Source: Gemmatimonadota bacterium
GTDB taxonomy: Bacteria > Gemmatimonadota > Gemmatimonadetes > Longimicrobiales > Gaopeijiaceae
Length of the DNA stretch: 64,000 bases
Direction: 5' to 3'
NCBI GenBank assembly: GCA_009692105.1
Contig: SHZS01000002.1
Coordinates: forward strand, 1-64,000
A program made the translations under genes and the position numbers. This document shows positions 19,011-28,348 of the stretch, in pieces (position 1 is the stretch's first letter; every line of letters starts with the position of its first letter). The notes below the pieces were generated by a model. That model saw only the letters and a list, made by a program, of their open reading frames with translations. It was not told the DNA's origin and searched no databases.

Positions 19011-19940
19011 ATGCGTAGAGAGAGGTGGACCCTCATTCTTGTCTCCGAAAAGGGAGACAATCTGCGCCGGGTCACTTTCTATACCCGTACCTTTCAGCTC
19101 GCCTTGGGCGCCGCAGGGTTCCTCTGTGCCGCACTTCTCCTGGCTGTCGGCCTGGTCGGGTTTTACGGTAGCCGCTCCATCCGCACCACGCTCCTCGAGC
19201 GCGAGAACGCCACTCTGAGCGAGGAACTCGGGCTCATCCAGACCCGAGTGGGAGAGCTCGGCGGCGAGATCGGGCTCGCGGCGGGCCGCGACGCGGAGCT
19301 TCGGACGCTCGCGGGGCTTGAGCGGATCGATCAGGAAGTGCTCCAGGTGGGAGTCGGAGGCCCGGGCTCACCGACCCTCGATCAGCACCCCCTCTACCGG
19401 CTGGACCCGGAGCTCGGGGCGAAGGCATTCTCGGTGGTGTACGACCTGGACGCGCTGGAGAGACGCTCTCGCCTCCTCCGGGAGAGCATGCGAGAGGCGT
19501 CAGACTCCATCACGGCCCACCGCGATCTGCTCGAGTCGACCCCTTCGATCCTTCCGACGGAAGGCCTCCTCACCTCTGGCTTCTCCCAGGCCCGCCTCCA
19601 TCCGATCTTCCACGAAGCCCTTCCCCACGAGGGGATGGACGTCTCCGCGCCGATGGGCAACCCCATCAGGGCGGCAGCCAAGGGTCGCGTGACGTTCGTA
19701 GGTGTACGGGATGGGTACGGCCTGGTCGTGGAGATCGATCACGGGTACGACTACGTGACGCTGTACGGCCACGCGTCGCGTGTGCTCGTCTCGCGGGGGC
19801 AGGGGGTGAGCCGGGGTGACGTAATCGCCCAGGTGGGTAACACGGGAATCGCAACTGGGCCCCATCTCCATTACGAGGTGAGGGTCAACGGCCGTCCGGT
19901 AAATCCCGAGAGGTTCGTCCTCCCGGGCGTCGTTCCCTGA
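19011..19940 (+). CDS. M23 family metallopeptidase (LytM-type, membrane anchored)
   Basis: A cell-wall endopeptidase or amidase activator acting in the periplasm. The 309-residue protein has one N-terminal transmembrane helix (residues ~28-52), a coiled-coil-prone region to about residue 165, then an M23 domain. The zinc ligands are visible in HEGMD (H...D) and in GPHLHYEVRVNG (HxH). Other family blocks are YGLVVEIDHGYDYVTLYGHAS and GNTGIATG. With all ligands intact it could be an active peptidase. ATG 19011 has no clear ribosome binding site. The 133 bases before it hold no recognisable gene. Confidence 0.9.
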   Translation: MRRERWTLILVSEKGDNLRRVTFYTRTFQLALGAAGFLCAALLLAVGLVGFYGSRSIRTTLLERENATLSEELGLIQTRVGELGGEIGLAAGRDAELRTLAGLERIDQEVLQVGVGGPGSPTLDQHPLYRLDPELGAKAFSVVYDLDALERRSRLLRESMREASDSITAHRDLLESTPSILPTEGLLTSGFSQARLHPIFHEALPHEGMDVSAPMGNPIRAAAKGRVTFVGVRDGYGLVVEIDHGYDYVTLYGHASRVLVSRGQGVSRGDVIAQVGNTGIATGPHLHYEVRVNGRPVNPERFVLPGVVP

Positions 19941-19990
19941 GACCAGAGGGACCTGCTTCTCCCGCTCCCATCCCCTTGGAAAGCGGCACC

Positions 19991-20017
19991 TTGATGTACC
20001 GCGGGCCAGCCTAATAC
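19991..20017 (+). promoter_or_regulatory. Possible promoter of the lipoprotein gene
   Basis: TTGATG (19991-19996) and TAATAC (20012-20017) are separated by 15 bases, about 50 bases before the lipoprotein ATG. The spacing is shorter than ideal, so this is tentative. Confidence 0.3.
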
Positions 20018-20064
20018 CTTGCGATCAAACCAGACAAACCCATGAACGTTGGAGCGTGCTGCTG

Positions 20065-20844
20065 ATGAAACGTGCGAAGCTAACGGGTGCCATCCTGCTT
20101 TCTCTCGCATCGCTCGCGGCGTGCAGCCCTGGCGAGGTCATCGTGCTTACCGAGGTGGATATGGAGAACGCCACCACGGGAGAGAGAGAGCCCATGCCGC
20201 TCGTGTACCGTGAGATCGAGCTTATTCCCTTCGACCGCGATGCGATCTTCGACTCCCTCACGGCGGTGGCTTCGTCGCCGGAGCCCCAGCTCCCGCAGGA
20301 TCTCTTGATGGCCCGGGACTCGAGCAATGCGGCGCGCCTGCGATTCCAGGCTGTGGATGCGGATTGGGTCGCGATCCAGGAGCGCCTCCTGGGGATCAAC
20401 AACGAGATGGCCCGGTACGCTCCCGCGGAGACCGCGTATCGAAGGCTCTTCGATCAGTACCGCGGCGTCCAGAACACTGCCCTGGGTATCGAGCGTCGGA
20501 GAACCGCCGAGCTCGCACATTTCGATAGCATCCAGCAGGTGACCTCCACCAAGATGGAGGAGTTCGGTGCGCTGAAGAGGGCGTGGGAGAATCAGGCCTT
20601 CGCCAGCTATGCGGACATTCTGGAGGAGAAAGTGGATGACGTGGGGCGGGACATCCTGTACGACACGACGGACGCGAGCGGCGCTGCCCAGTTCGCGCCC
20701 TCCCCGGGACCGTGGTGGATATATACGCGCCTCACGGAGGGTGCAGACGAGCTGTACTGGAACCTTCCCGTGTCCGTGGAACGCGGTACCCCTGCAGAGG
20801 TACGCTTGAACCGGGGGAACGCAGAGGTCCGCCCGATCTTCTGA
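20065..20844 (+). CDS. Putative lipoprotein of unknown function
   Basis: A 259-residue protein with a short lipoprotein signal (MKRAKLTGAILLSLASLAAC, lipobox LAAC, cysteine 20), so it is predicted to be membrane-anchored and exported. The rest is rich in charged, helix-forming sequence, with a possible coiled coil around residues 110-185. It ends in a tail containing GPWWIYTRL and ELYWNLPVSVERG. I recognise no domain. ATG 20065 is preferred over GTG 20056 because GGAG at 20051-20054 is properly spaced only for the ATG. It stands alone between the M23 peptidase and a hairpin terminator. Confidence 0.75.
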   Translation: MKRAKLTGAILLSLASLAACSPGEVIVLTEVDMENATTGEREPMPLVYREIELIPFDRDAIFDSLTAVASSPEPQLPQDLLMARDSSNAARLRFQAVDADWVAIQERLLGINNEMARYAPAETAYRRLFDQYRGVQNTALGIERRRTAELAHFDSIQQVTSTKMEEFGALKRAWENQAFASYADILEEKVDDVGRDILYDTTDASGAAQFAPSPGPWWIYTRLTEGADELYWNLPVSVERGTPAEVRLNRGNAEVRPIF

Positions 20845-20856
20845 CGCCTTACGTCG

Positions 20857-20921
20857 GACCGACTCGGTCGGAACGCCCCGGGGGCCCTGGCGGATCGCGA
20901 GTCGGGCTTCCCGGGGCGTTC
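20857..20921 (+). terminator. Two consecutive hairpins after the lipoprotein gene
   Basis: A short hairpin GACCG/CGGTC (20857-20869) is followed by a perfect 12-base inverted repeat GAACGCCCCGGG (20871-20882) and CCCGGGGCGTTC (20910-20921) with a 27-base loop. No T run follows, so termination efficiency is uncertain. The pair sits in the 94-base gap before the fad gene. Confidence 0.45.
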
Positions 20922-20938
20922 TGTACAGGGAGCGTGAC

Positions 20939-23113
20939 ATGGGTGTAGATGAGTCCCCAAGTCAGTCGCCTCGTCTCTCCGTGGACGAGGAGGGGCTCGC
21001 CAGAGTCGTATTCGACGCCCTCGGCCGTTCGGTGAACGTCCTCGATGCCTCCGTCATGACCCGCCTGGCGGACCTCATCGGCCGGCTTCGGGAAGGGGCG
21101 GAAGCGGGGACGCTCCGAGGGGTCCTCCTGTCGAGTGCGAAGCCGACCTCCTTCATCGTCGGTGCAGACATCGACGCCATCGCAGCCGTCGAGAGCCCAG
21201 ACGAGGGCGCGGAGGCGGCGCGACTGGGTCAGCGGATCTACCTCGCGCTCGAACGCCTTCCGGTCCCGACGTTGGCGGCTATCCGTGGCACTTGTCTCGG
21301 TGGGGGCACCGAGCTCGCGCTCGCTTGCCGGTACCGAATAGCCTCGGACCACGAAGCCACACGGATTGGGCTTCCCGAGGTCCAGCTCGGAATCCTTCCG
21401 GCTTGGGGGGGCACGACCCGCCTCCCGCGCCTCCTGGGACTTCAGGCGGCACTGGGCCTGCTCCTGACGGGTGAGCCTGTGGGAGCCCGGAAGGCACGCC
21501 GGATCGGGCTCGTCGACGAGGTGTTCCCGCACGCGGGGTTCGAGGAGGCAGCTGTGCGCTTCCTCGCCGCCGTGGTGCGGGAAGGTCCTGTTCGGAGAGG
21601 CCCACCGCGCGGGCTGGCGGCACGGCTCGTCGAGGACACTCTCCCGGGACGGAGCGCTCTCCTCTGGGCAGCGCGCCGCCAGGTCATGGAACGCACCGGA
21701 GGACACTATCCAGCCCCGCTCCGTATCCTCGATGTCCTTGGTGCGTCACTCGGCCAGCCGCTCGAGAGGGCGCTTGAGCTAGAAGCTGCCACCGCTGGGG
21801 AGCTGATCGCCTCACCCGTCTCCAAGAACCTGGCCCACGTCTTCAGGCTGAGGGAAGCCGCGAGGAAGGGACCGGTCCGGAGAGGTGCCGTGCCGCCGCC
21901 TGAGATCGCCGCGGTGGGAGTCGTAGGAGCCGGGGTCATGGGGGGGGGGATCGCCCAGCTCGCCGCGTACAACGGGATTCGGGCCCGGTTGAAGGACGTG
22001 CGCCACGACGCCGTCGGGCAAGCCCTGAGTCATGCCTCGTCCCTGCTCGCCTCGGCTGTCAAGCGCGGAAAGCTCTCGAGGCGGGAGGCCGACCACGCGA
22101 TGGAGCGGGTCTCGGGCGGACTCGACTACGTCGGGTTCGGCTCCGTCGGCCTGGTCATCGAGGCCGTGGTGGAGCGGATGGACGTGAAGAAGTCAGTCCT
22201 TCGGGAACTCGAGGCCCGGGTGTCGGACAGCTGCATCCTTGCCACGAACACGTCGAGCCTGTCGGTCAACGCGATGGCGGCCGACCTTCGCCTCCCCGCC
22301 CGATTCGTCGGCATACACTTCTTCAATCCGGTGCATCGGATGCCCCTCGTGGAGATCGTCCGCGGGAGGGCGACCTCGGACGCCACCGTCACGGCTGCGT
22401 ACGCCCTCGCCCTTCGCCTCGGGAAGGTGCCAATCGTCGTGAGGGACGGAGCCGGTTTCCTGGTGAATCGAATCCTCGGGCCTTACCTGAACGAGGCTGG
22501 TCATCTGCTTGAGGCCGGAGCGTCCATCGAGGCAGTAGATGCAACCGCGCTGGGGTTCGGGATGCCGATGGGTCCCCTTCGCCTTGTCGACGAGATCGGG
22601 ATCGACGTCGCGGGACACGCGGGCAGAGCCCTGCACGAGGCGTTCGGTGAGCGGCTCGCCCCCGCCCGTCCCCTGATCGCTCTCGGGGAGTCGGGAAGGC
22701 TCGGGCACAAGGGGGGCTCGGGGTTCTACAAGTATCAAAGGGACCGGTCGATGGAGGTGGATCCCGAGATCTACCCACTCCTAGGGCTCAGCCGACCCCC
22801 TCCCGGAAGCGGACCCTCCCGGGAGGAGATCCGCGACCGCCTCGTTCTCTCCATGATCAATGAGGCAGCGCGGGCGCTCTCGGAAGGAGTGGCGGCCTCC
22901 GCGGCAGACGTGGATCTCGGGATGATCATGGGTACCGGCTTCCCACCCTTCCGGGGCGGCCTGCTCCGGCTCGCTGACGAGGAGCACCCGCGTACCTTGC
23001 TAGACCGTTTGCGGCTATACCAACGAACCGTTGGGCCCCGCCTTGCACCAGCTCCTGCCCTCGAGGAGCTGGCCCGGAGCGAGCGGGGATTCTATGAGGC
23101 CTTCCCGGGGTAG
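20939..23113 (+). CDS. fadJ: Bifunctional enoyl-CoA hydratase / 3-hydroxyacyl-CoA dehydrogenase (FadJ/FadB type)
   Basis: This enzyme does the second and third steps of fatty acid beta-oxidation. The 724-residue protein has an N-terminal crotonase domain (IRGTCLGGGTELALACRYRIASD, then GLPEVQLGILPAWGGTTRLPRL with a catalytic glutamate). The dehydrogenase half starts near residue 320 with the NAD-binding GVVGAGVMGGGIAQLAAYNG. FFNPVHRMPLVEIVRG contains the catalytic histidine, and two C-terminal dehydrogenase domains follow. GGGAGC precedes ATG 20939. No thiolase gene is adjacent. Choosing FadJ over FadB is uncertain; the domain order is shared. Confidence 0.9.
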   Translation: MGVDESPSQSPRLSVDEEGLARVVFDALGRSVNVLDASVMTRLADLIGRLREGAEAGTLRGVLLSSAKPTSFIVGADIDAIAAVESPDEGAEAARLGQRIYLALERLPVPTLAAIRGTCLGGGTELALACRYRIASDHEATRIGLPEVQLGILPAWGGTTRLPRLLGLQAALGLLLTGEPVGARKARRIGLVDEVFPHAGFEEAAVRFLAAVVREGPVRRGPPRGLAARLVEDTLPGRSALLWAARRQVMERTGGHYPAPLRILDVLGASLGQPLERALELEAATAGELIASPVSKNLAHVFRLREAARKGPVRRGAVPPPEIAAVGVVGAGVMGGGIAQLAAYNGIRARLKDVRHDAVGQALSHASSLLASAVKRGKLSRREADHAMERVSGGLDYVGFGSVGLVIEAVVERMDVKKSVLRELEARVSDSCILATNTSSLSVNAMAADLRLPARFVGIHFFNPVHRMPLVEIVRGRATSDATVTAAYALALRLGKVPIVVRDGAGFLVNRILGPYLNEAGHLLEAGASIEAVDATALGFGMPMGPLRLVDEIGIDVAGHAGRALHEAFGERLAPARPLIALGESGRLGHKGGSGFYKYQRDRSMEVDPEIYPLLGLSRPPPGSGPSREEIRDRLVLSMINEAARALSEGVAASAADVDLGMIMGTGFPPFRGGLLRLADEEHPRTLLDRLRLYQRTVGPRLAPAPALEELARSERGFYEAFPG

Positions 23114-23124
23114 CGGAACGCCAG

Positions 23125-23724
23125 GTGAGCCGGCGACTCGTTCACATCCATTACCTCCGCCCCCCCGATCGGACGGACGTCTATCTCCAAGAGCTGGTCC
23201 ACGATGCGGGGGACGCGAAGGTGACACTCGCGCGGAATCGCCGACTGGAACGACCGATCCGCGTCGTGGATCGAATCATTCTGGAGGCGGGCTCCGACGC
23301 CGTCTGGTTCACATTCCCCGGTGCGTGGCACGACATCGGGAGGTTCCACCTCGCAGACGGCACCTTCACGGGCGTATACGCGAACATCCTCGTGCCCTGC
23401 GTCTTCGAGCCGGGCGAGGTCTGGCACACGACGGACCTCTTCCTGGACCTTTGGCTACCGGCAAACGGAGCGACGACGGGCGGTGGCCCCGGCGACGTGG
23501 GAGGACCGCTCCTCCTGGACGAGAAGGAACTCGCGGTGGCCGAGCGCCGGGGGTGGGTGGATCAGGGACTGGCGGCCCGGGCTCGCGCGGAGGCCCGGCA
23601 GCTCCTGGCTGAGTCCGAAGCCGGGAGGTGGCCCCCGCCTGTCGTATGGGACTGGCCCCTGGAGCGGGCCTTAGAGGTCTCGGATCGCGGAGGTCTCGGA
23701 TTGCGCAGGGGGGCCAGCCTCTAG
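23125..23724 (+). CDS. DUF402 domain protein
   Basis: A 199-residue cytoplasmic protein with a DUF402 core: VWFTFPGAWHDIGRFHLADG, TGVYANILVPCVFEPGEVWHTTDLFLDLWL, and an acidic LLLDEKELAVAERRGWV segment. Characterised members (FomD, and the Ntdp group) hydrolyse nucleotide diphosphates or nucleotidyl adducts using metal ions bound by the acidic residues. The substrate here is unknown. GTG 23125 lies 11 bases after the fad stop, so the two may be cotranscribed. It converges with the small minus-strand gene ending at 23784. Confidence 0.75.
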   Translation: MSRRLVHIHYLRPPDRTDVYLQELVHDAGDAKVTLARNRRLERPIRVVDRIILEAGSDAVWFTFPGAWHDIGRFHLADGTFTGVYANILVPCVFEPGEVWHTTDLFLDLWLPANGATTGGGPGDVGGPLLLDEKELAVAERRGWVDQGLAARARAEARQLLAESEAGRWPPPVVWDWPLERALEVSDRGGLGLRRGASL

Positions 23725-23783
23725 GCGAACTGAGTGACCCCGACCCCATCCAGCCGGGATCGACGGGCAGGTCGGTATCCGGC

Positions 23784-23996
23784 TCAGTCGCTCACGATCT
23801 GGGCGGAGCAGAGGCGCGCAAGGTCGATGTGGGTCGCCGTCAGCACCTCAGGCTCTTCCCGGAGGAGGTCGATCAAGCGTTCGTAACGCCCCACCGCCTC
23901 GAAAGAGACCCGGAGCTCCTAGGTTCGGTACTCTCCCTCGTCCACGAAGAGCAGACGGATCGTCACGGTCCCACCCTTCGTGGGTTGGGGCTTCAT
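23784..23996 (-). pseudogene. Small protein gene coupled to the DsbA-like gene, interrupted by an amber codon
   Basis: ATG 23996 overlaps the stop of the DsbA-like gene (ATGA). The frame runs 70 codons to TGA 23786-23784 with one internal TAG at 23921-23919 (codon 26). Both halves look like protein: before it VTIRLLFVDEGEYRT, after it ELRVSFEAVGRYERLIDLL and EEPEVLTATHIDLARLC. A short acidic protein with FVDEGEY and a YERLIDLL helix would make sense as one unit. The single stop could be a real nonsense mutation, a base-calling error or, least likely, readthrough. I know no function for it. Confidence 0.5.
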
Positions 23997-24772
23997 GGGG
24001 TGGGCTCCGCCGCCGGTGCCGCCTGACGAGCAAGGGCCGCGTCTACGACCGCCCGGATACTCTCCATCGAGTAGTCCGAGATCTGGACGGCGCGACCTTC
24101 TCCCGTGTCCACCATGACCGTAGGGGTTCCCTGCACTCCGAGCGCGTTCCCGAGGAGAATGTTCGCGGAGACGAGGGCTGCGTGCCGATCGCTGCCGAGG
24201 CACGACTCGAACGCGGCTTCATCGAGACCGAGGACTTCCGCATACCCCTCGAACTCGCCGCTGGGATCAGCCAGGAGGGACCACTCCAGCTGGGTCTGGT
24301 AGAGCTTGTCGTGGAGGGCCCAGTAGCTGTCCTGATCCCCTGCGCACCTCGCGGCCCGCGCCGCAATAAAGGCGTTCGGGTGGGCATCCACGAGCGGGAA
24401 GTCGTAGAAAACGAAGCTGACCTGATTGTTCTGGATGTACGTGAGGTCCAGGAACGGCTCCACCTGCTGGAAGAAGGCCTGGCAACTCGGGCACTGGTAG
24501 TCGCCGAACTCCAGGATCGTCACGGATGCGTCCGGATTTCCCTCTTCAACCCCCTGGGCAAGCGTCACCAGCTCCTGGAGGCTCCCATACGTCACCTCGA
24601 CCGGGGCGCGCACGGTGTCGTCAAAGATAGAGGAGACCAGGTTCCACCCCACGATGCCGATCCCGAGAAGGAAAACCCCCCCCACCACCCACGGGATCCG
24701 GCTCTTCGAGGGATCCCGGGACTCGCTCCGATGCTCCCTACGCCGCTCGGCTCTCTTCGTCACGCTCCGCAC
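23993..24772 (-). CDS. DsbA-like thiol-disulfide oxidoreductase, membrane anchored
   Basis: A 259-residue protein with a basic N-terminus, one transmembrane helix (about residues 27-48) and a periplasmic thioredoxin-fold domain of the DsbA/Thioredoxin_4 type. The active-site motif CPSC lies at residues 94-97 in LEFGDYQCPSCQAFF, and the cis-proline loop is GVQGTPTVMVDTG. It probably oxidises or isomerises disulfides in exported proteins. The start is GTG 24772. The stop overlaps the small coupled gene. No DsbB-like gene is adjacent. Confidence 0.9.
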   Translation of the reverse strand: MRSVTKRAERRREHRSESRDPSKSRIPWVVGGVFLLGIGIVGWNLVSSIFDDTVRAPVEVTYGSLQELVTLAQGVEEGNPDASVTILEFGDYQCPSCQAFFQQVEPFLDLTYIQNNQVSFVFYDFPLVDAHPNAFIAARAARCAGDQDSYWALHDKLYQTQLEWSLLADPSGEFEGYAEVLGLDEAAFESCLGSDRHAALVSANILLGNALGVQGTPTVMVDTGEGRAVQISDYSMESIRAVVDAALARQAAPAAEPTP

Positions 24773-24836
24773 TCCTGTTCGGCCTCTGCAGAAAGATCGT
24801 AAACGACCGGGGATCGTTCCCCAGCCGTCGTGGACA

Positions 24837-25520
24837 TCAGCTCAGGATCGCCTCGAGGGCTCGACCGGTGTCCCCCAGATCCCGGAGCACCACGTCGGGT
24901 CCCGACTTCTCCAGAACCTCTGGGGAGAAGCGACCCGTGGCAACTGCGACCGTCCGTGCGCCGTGCCTGCGCCCGCAGTCCACGTCGCGAGGAGTGTCCC
25001 CGATCACGACCACGTCCCGCGCGGGAAAGTGCACGCCCCAGCGATCCTTCGCGCGGCGGAGGGCGATCCCCGGAAGCTCATCCCGGCTCTCATGGTCCGA
25101 CCCGTAGGCTCCCACGGCAAACCACGACCCTAGCCCAGCCGCGGCCAGCTTGAGCCGCGCCCCTTCGGCCACATTCCCGGTCACGAGCCCGAGCGCGGTG
25201 CCCTCGGCCGAGTCGAGTTGGATCAGGAGAGCGACCACGCCCGGAAGGGTACGAGGGGGTAGGGAGGGGAGCCGGGCCTCGAGCTCAGCCAAGTATCGCG
25301 CCCAAAGGTGCGGGAACCCGGAGTCGATCCGGTCGCCTTCGATGCCAGCCTCCGTGAGGAGCTCCCGAGCAATTTGTGGATCCGTCTTGCCCGAGAACTC
25401 CCACTCCTGGATCGGTCCTGCCGTCCCGAACACCTCGAGAAGCGCGCAGTGGAACGCCTCCTTTGCGGGCCCGCCGGACACGAGCGTCCCGTCGATGTCG
25501 AAGAGGACGAGCCGCTTCAC
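24837..25520 (-). CDS. HAD superfamily hydrolase (phosphoglycolate phosphatase-like)
   Basis: A 227-residue HAD phosphatase with motif I DIDGT (nucleophile Asp8 and acid/base Asp10), motif II in LGLVTGN, a lysine-containing region before motif III, and motif [18 protein letters not shown] helical cap domain lies between motifs I and II, as in phosphoglycolate phosphatase and beta-phosphoglucomutase relatives. Substrate cannot be predicted. The ATG overlaps the gyrA stop (ATGA), so it is likely translated from the gyrA message. Confidence 0.85.
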   Translation of the reverse strand: MKRLVLFDIDGTLVSGGPAKEAFHCALLEVFGTAGPIQEWEFSGKTDPQIARELLTEAGIEGDRIDSGFPHLWARYLAELEARLPSLPPRTLPGVVALLIQLDSAEGTALGLVTGNVAEGARLKLAAAGLGSWFAVGAYGSDHESRDELPGIALRRAKDRWGVHFPARDVVVIGDTPRDVDCGRRHGARTVAVATGRFSPEVLEKSGPDVVLRDLGDTGRALEAILS

Positions 25521-28048
25521 TCGTCGTCCGGCGCCGTATCCCCATCGACCGCAACCGTCGCTCCCCCGTCGGCATCGGTCCCATCTGCGGCGTCCCCGTC
25601 CACGACCTCCCCCTCTACCTCCTCCTCCTGAACGACCCGCGCGACGTCCACGATCGCGTCTCCCTCGTCCAGCGCCACGAGGATGACTCCCTGCGTGGCC
25701 CTGCCGATCAGGCGGATATCATCTGCATTCTGTCGGTTCACAACCCCGTTTCGGGTCATGAGCACCAGCTCCTCTCCGGGAACCACGGACCTGATGGAGA
25801 CGACGCGGCCCGTGCGCCCGGAGAGCTTCATGTTGATGACCCCCATCCCACCCCTCTTCTGGAGACGGTAGGCGTCCACCTCCGTGCGCTTCCCCATCCC
25901 ACCCTCGGTGACGACGAGCAGGCTCGAACTCTCACGCACCACAACCATGCCGACGACTTCGTCGTCCTTCCGGAGGGAGATCCCCTTCACTCCTTCCGTG
26001 GCACGGCCGAGCGGCCGGCAGTCCGCCTCGGGGAAACGAATGGCCATCCCTTTCCGGGTGGCGAGAATGACTTCATCCTCCCCCCCCGTGATCTGCACGT
26101 CGATCAGCTCGTCCCCTTCGCGGACGTTGATCGCGTTCAGCCCGACGGACCGGACATTCCCATAGGCGGAAAGGGACGTCTTCTTTACCACACCTCGCCG
26201 GGTGCAGAAGAGGAGGTAGCGGTCCTCCCGGAACTCGCGGACCGGGACCACCGCCGCGATCCTCGAGTCGGAGGCGATGTTGAGCAGATTAACGATTGGC
26301 TTCCCTCGTGCCTGTCGGCTCCCCAGGGGAATCCGCCACACCTTAAGCCAATGGCACTGCCCGTCGCGCGTGAAGATCATGAGCACGTCGTGGGTGGAGG
26401 CCACGAAGAGGTGCTCGACCCAGTCCTCCTCTTTCGTCTCCATCCCCTGGAGCCCCCGCCCTCCACGCCGCTGCGAGCGATAGGTCCCGACCGGAATCCG
26501 CTTCACATACCCTTGGTGACTCACCGTCAGGACCATCTCCTCGTCCGCGATCAGGTCCTCCATCTCGAGGTCCGAGTGCTCCCCTACAATCTCGGTCCGC
26601 CGGTCGTCGCCGTACTCCTCCGCAAGCGCCGCGAGCTCGGCCTTGATCACGCTCATCCGTAGCGGTCGGTCCCCGAGCAGCGTCACGAGCTCCGCGATCC
26701 TGGCGCGGACCTGAGCCAGCTCTTCCTCGAGCTTCTCCGTCTCGAGGCCCGTGAGGCGAGCGAGCCTCATGTTCAGAATCGCCTCTGCCTGCTTTTCGGA
26801 GAGCTCGAACGCTTCCTGGAGGCTTGCGGAGGCCGTGGGCGCGTCCTTCGAGCCGCGTATGATCCGGATGACCTCGTCGATGTTGGCGACCGCAATCGCG
26901 AGCCCCTCCAGAATGTGCTCCCGCTCCCGCGCCTCGCGCAGGTCGAACTCGCTCCGTCGCACCACTACCACGTGGCGGTGGTCGATGAAGTGGAGGAGCA
27001 TCTCGCGGAGGGTCATGACCCGCGGCACGCCATCCGAAAGCGCGAGGAGGATCGTGCCGAAGGTAGACTGCATCTGAGTGTGCTTGTAGAGCTGGTTCAG
27101 GACGACCTGGGAAATCGCGTCCCTCTTGAGCTCGATCACGATCCGCATACCCTCGCGATCCGACTCGTCCCGTAGCCCCGAGATCTCAGGAACCTTCTTG
27201 TCCCGGGCGAGCTGTGCGATCTGCTCGAGGAGCCGGGCCTTGTTCACCATGAACGGGATCTCGCGAACTACGAGCCGCTCCCCCCCGTTCGGTCCCTCCT
27301 CCTCCTCGACCTTCGCCCGCATGACGATCCGACCCCTTCCGGTCCGATACGCATCCTGGATGCCGTCCTTCCCACAGATGAACCCTCCCGTCGGGAAGTC
27401 CGGCCCCCGCACGAAGCCCTCGAGCGCCTCCTGTGGGAGCTCAGGATCGTCGATCAGCGCGGTGAGGGCTGCCACCACCTCGCGCAGGTTGTGGGGCGGG
27501 ATGTTCGTCGCCATCCCAACCGCAATCCCCGACGAGCCGTTCAGGAGCAGGTTCGGGAACTTGGAGGGCAGGACGGTGGGCTCGTCGATTCTTCCGTCGA
27601 AGTTGGGGACGAAGGACACCGTCTCCTTGTCGATGTCCTCCAGCATGTCTACGGCGATCGCGGTCAGCCTGGCCTCGGTGTATCGGTAGGCGGCCGCGGA
27701 GTCACCGTCGATCGAGCCGAAATTCCCCTGCCCATCCACCAGCGGATACCGGAGCGAAAAGGTCTGGACCATCCGGACCATGGAGTCGTAGACGGCCGCG
27801 TCCCCGTGCGGGTGGAATTTTCCGAGGACTTCCCCCACGACGGTCGCGCTCTTCTTGTAGCCCCGGCCGGGCGTGAGCCCGAGCCCATTCATCGCGAAGA
27901 GGATGCGCCGATGTACCGGCTTGAGGCCGTCCCGCACGTCCGGAAGGGCGCGCTGAACGATCACGCTCATCGAGTAATCGATGAACGACTCCCGCATTTC
28001 GTCTTCGAGGAGGCGGGACAGGATCCTCTGCCCGTTTTCCGGTTCCAT
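25517..28048 (-). CDS. gyrA: DNA gyrase subunit A
   Basis: GyrA is the DNA-cutting subunit of gyrase, introducing negative supercoils with GyrB. The 843-residue protein has the catalytic tyrosine at residue 123 (AYRYTEARL). The GyrA box QRRGGRG in the C-terminal beta-pinwheel identifies it as gyrase rather than topoisomerase IV. It ends in a long acidic tail (many D/E after residue ~805). The quinolone-determining segment reads [15 protein letters not shown], with Ala84 where E. coli has Ser83. It is followed by an overlapping HAD gene. Confidence 0.97.
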   Translation of the reverse strand: MEPENGQRILSRLLEDEMRESFIDYSMSVIVQRALPDVRDGLKPVHRRILFAMNGLGLTPGRGYKKSATVVGEVLGKFHPHGDAAVYDSMVRMVQTFSLRYPLVDGQGNFGSIDGDSAAAYRYTEARLTAIAVDMLEDIDKETVSFVPNFDGRIDEPTVLPSKFPNLLLNGSSGIAVGMATNIPPHNLREVVAALTALIDDPELPQEALEGFVRGPDFPTGGFICGKDGIQDAYRTGRGRIVMRAKVEEEEGPNGGERLVVREIPFMVNKARLLEQIAQLARDKKVPEISGLRDESDREGMRIVIELKRDAISQVVLNQLYKHTQMQSTFGTILLALSDGVPRVMTLREMLLHFIDHRHVVVVRRSEFDLREAREREHILEGLAIAVANIDEVIRIIRGSKDAPTASASLQEAFELSEKQAEAILNMRLARLTGLETEKLEEELAQVRARIAELVTLLGDRPLRMSVIKAELAALAEEYGDDRRTEIVGEHSDLEMEDLIADEEMVLTVSHQGYVKRIPVGTYRSQRRGGRGLQGMETKEEDWVEHLFVASTHDVLMIFTRDGQCHWLKVWRIPLGSRQARGKPIVNLLNIASDSRIAAVVPVREFREDRYLLFCTRRGVVKKTSLSAYGNVRSVGLNAINVREGDELIDVQITGGEDEVILATRKGMAIRFPEADCRPLGRATEGVKGISLRKDDEVVGMVVVRESSSLLVVTEGGMGKRTEVDAYRLQKRGGMGVINMKLSGRTGRVVSIRSVVPGEELVLMTRNGVVNRQNADDIRLIGRATQGVILVALDEGDAIVDVARVVQEEEVEGEVVDGDAADGTDADGGATVAVDGDTAPDDE

Positions 28049-28312
28049 GAATCAGCCCAAGTAGCGAGGGTGAGCCCCGATGGAACTGCCGTGGTCGGGG
28101 GCGGGGCGGGAATGTGCAAACCGAGGTGGATATAACCCTCGATAAGGCTTGAAAAATAACGAAGATCGGGGGGGTATAGCAACCGCCGTCCGCCCCAGAC
28201 CAAGCCCTGTTAGTTCCCTGTCTCGAGAGGCCGATACGCCAGCCCCGAGAACGGGAGCATCCGTGCGTTACTCCACTCCTTTAACTATAAGGGCGAATAC
28301 TAGTGAACAGTG
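28049..28312. other. Divergent intergenic region between gyrA and the LysR gene
   Basis: The gap must hold the gyrA promoter on the minus strand and the LysR promoter at its right edge. It is relatively A/T-rich near 28140-28160 and 28280-28312. I see no RNA gene and no clear minus-strand consensus promoter; TTATAT on the minus strand near 28130 is the best -10 candidate for gyrA. Confidence 0.4.
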
Positions 28313-28340
28313 TTGACATTACGAAAAATCATCATAGTAT
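28313..28340 (+). promoter_or_regulatory. Near-consensus sigma-70 promoter, apparently leaderless, for the LysR gene
   Basis: TTGACA (28313-28318), a 16-base spacer, and TAGTAT (28335-28340). The expected transcription start (about 28347) falls within two or three bases of ATG 28349, and no ribosome binding site precedes that ATG. This suggests a leaderless mRNA. Confidence 0.65.
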
Positions 28341-28348
28341 TGGCTCCT

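Noticed and set aside
24837-25520. HAD phosphatase as the missing histidinol-phosphate phosphatase
   Set aside because: HisB lacks the phosphatase domain, but this HAD protein is linked to gyrA, not the his operon, and has the phosphoglycolate-phosphatase layout; nothing supports the role.
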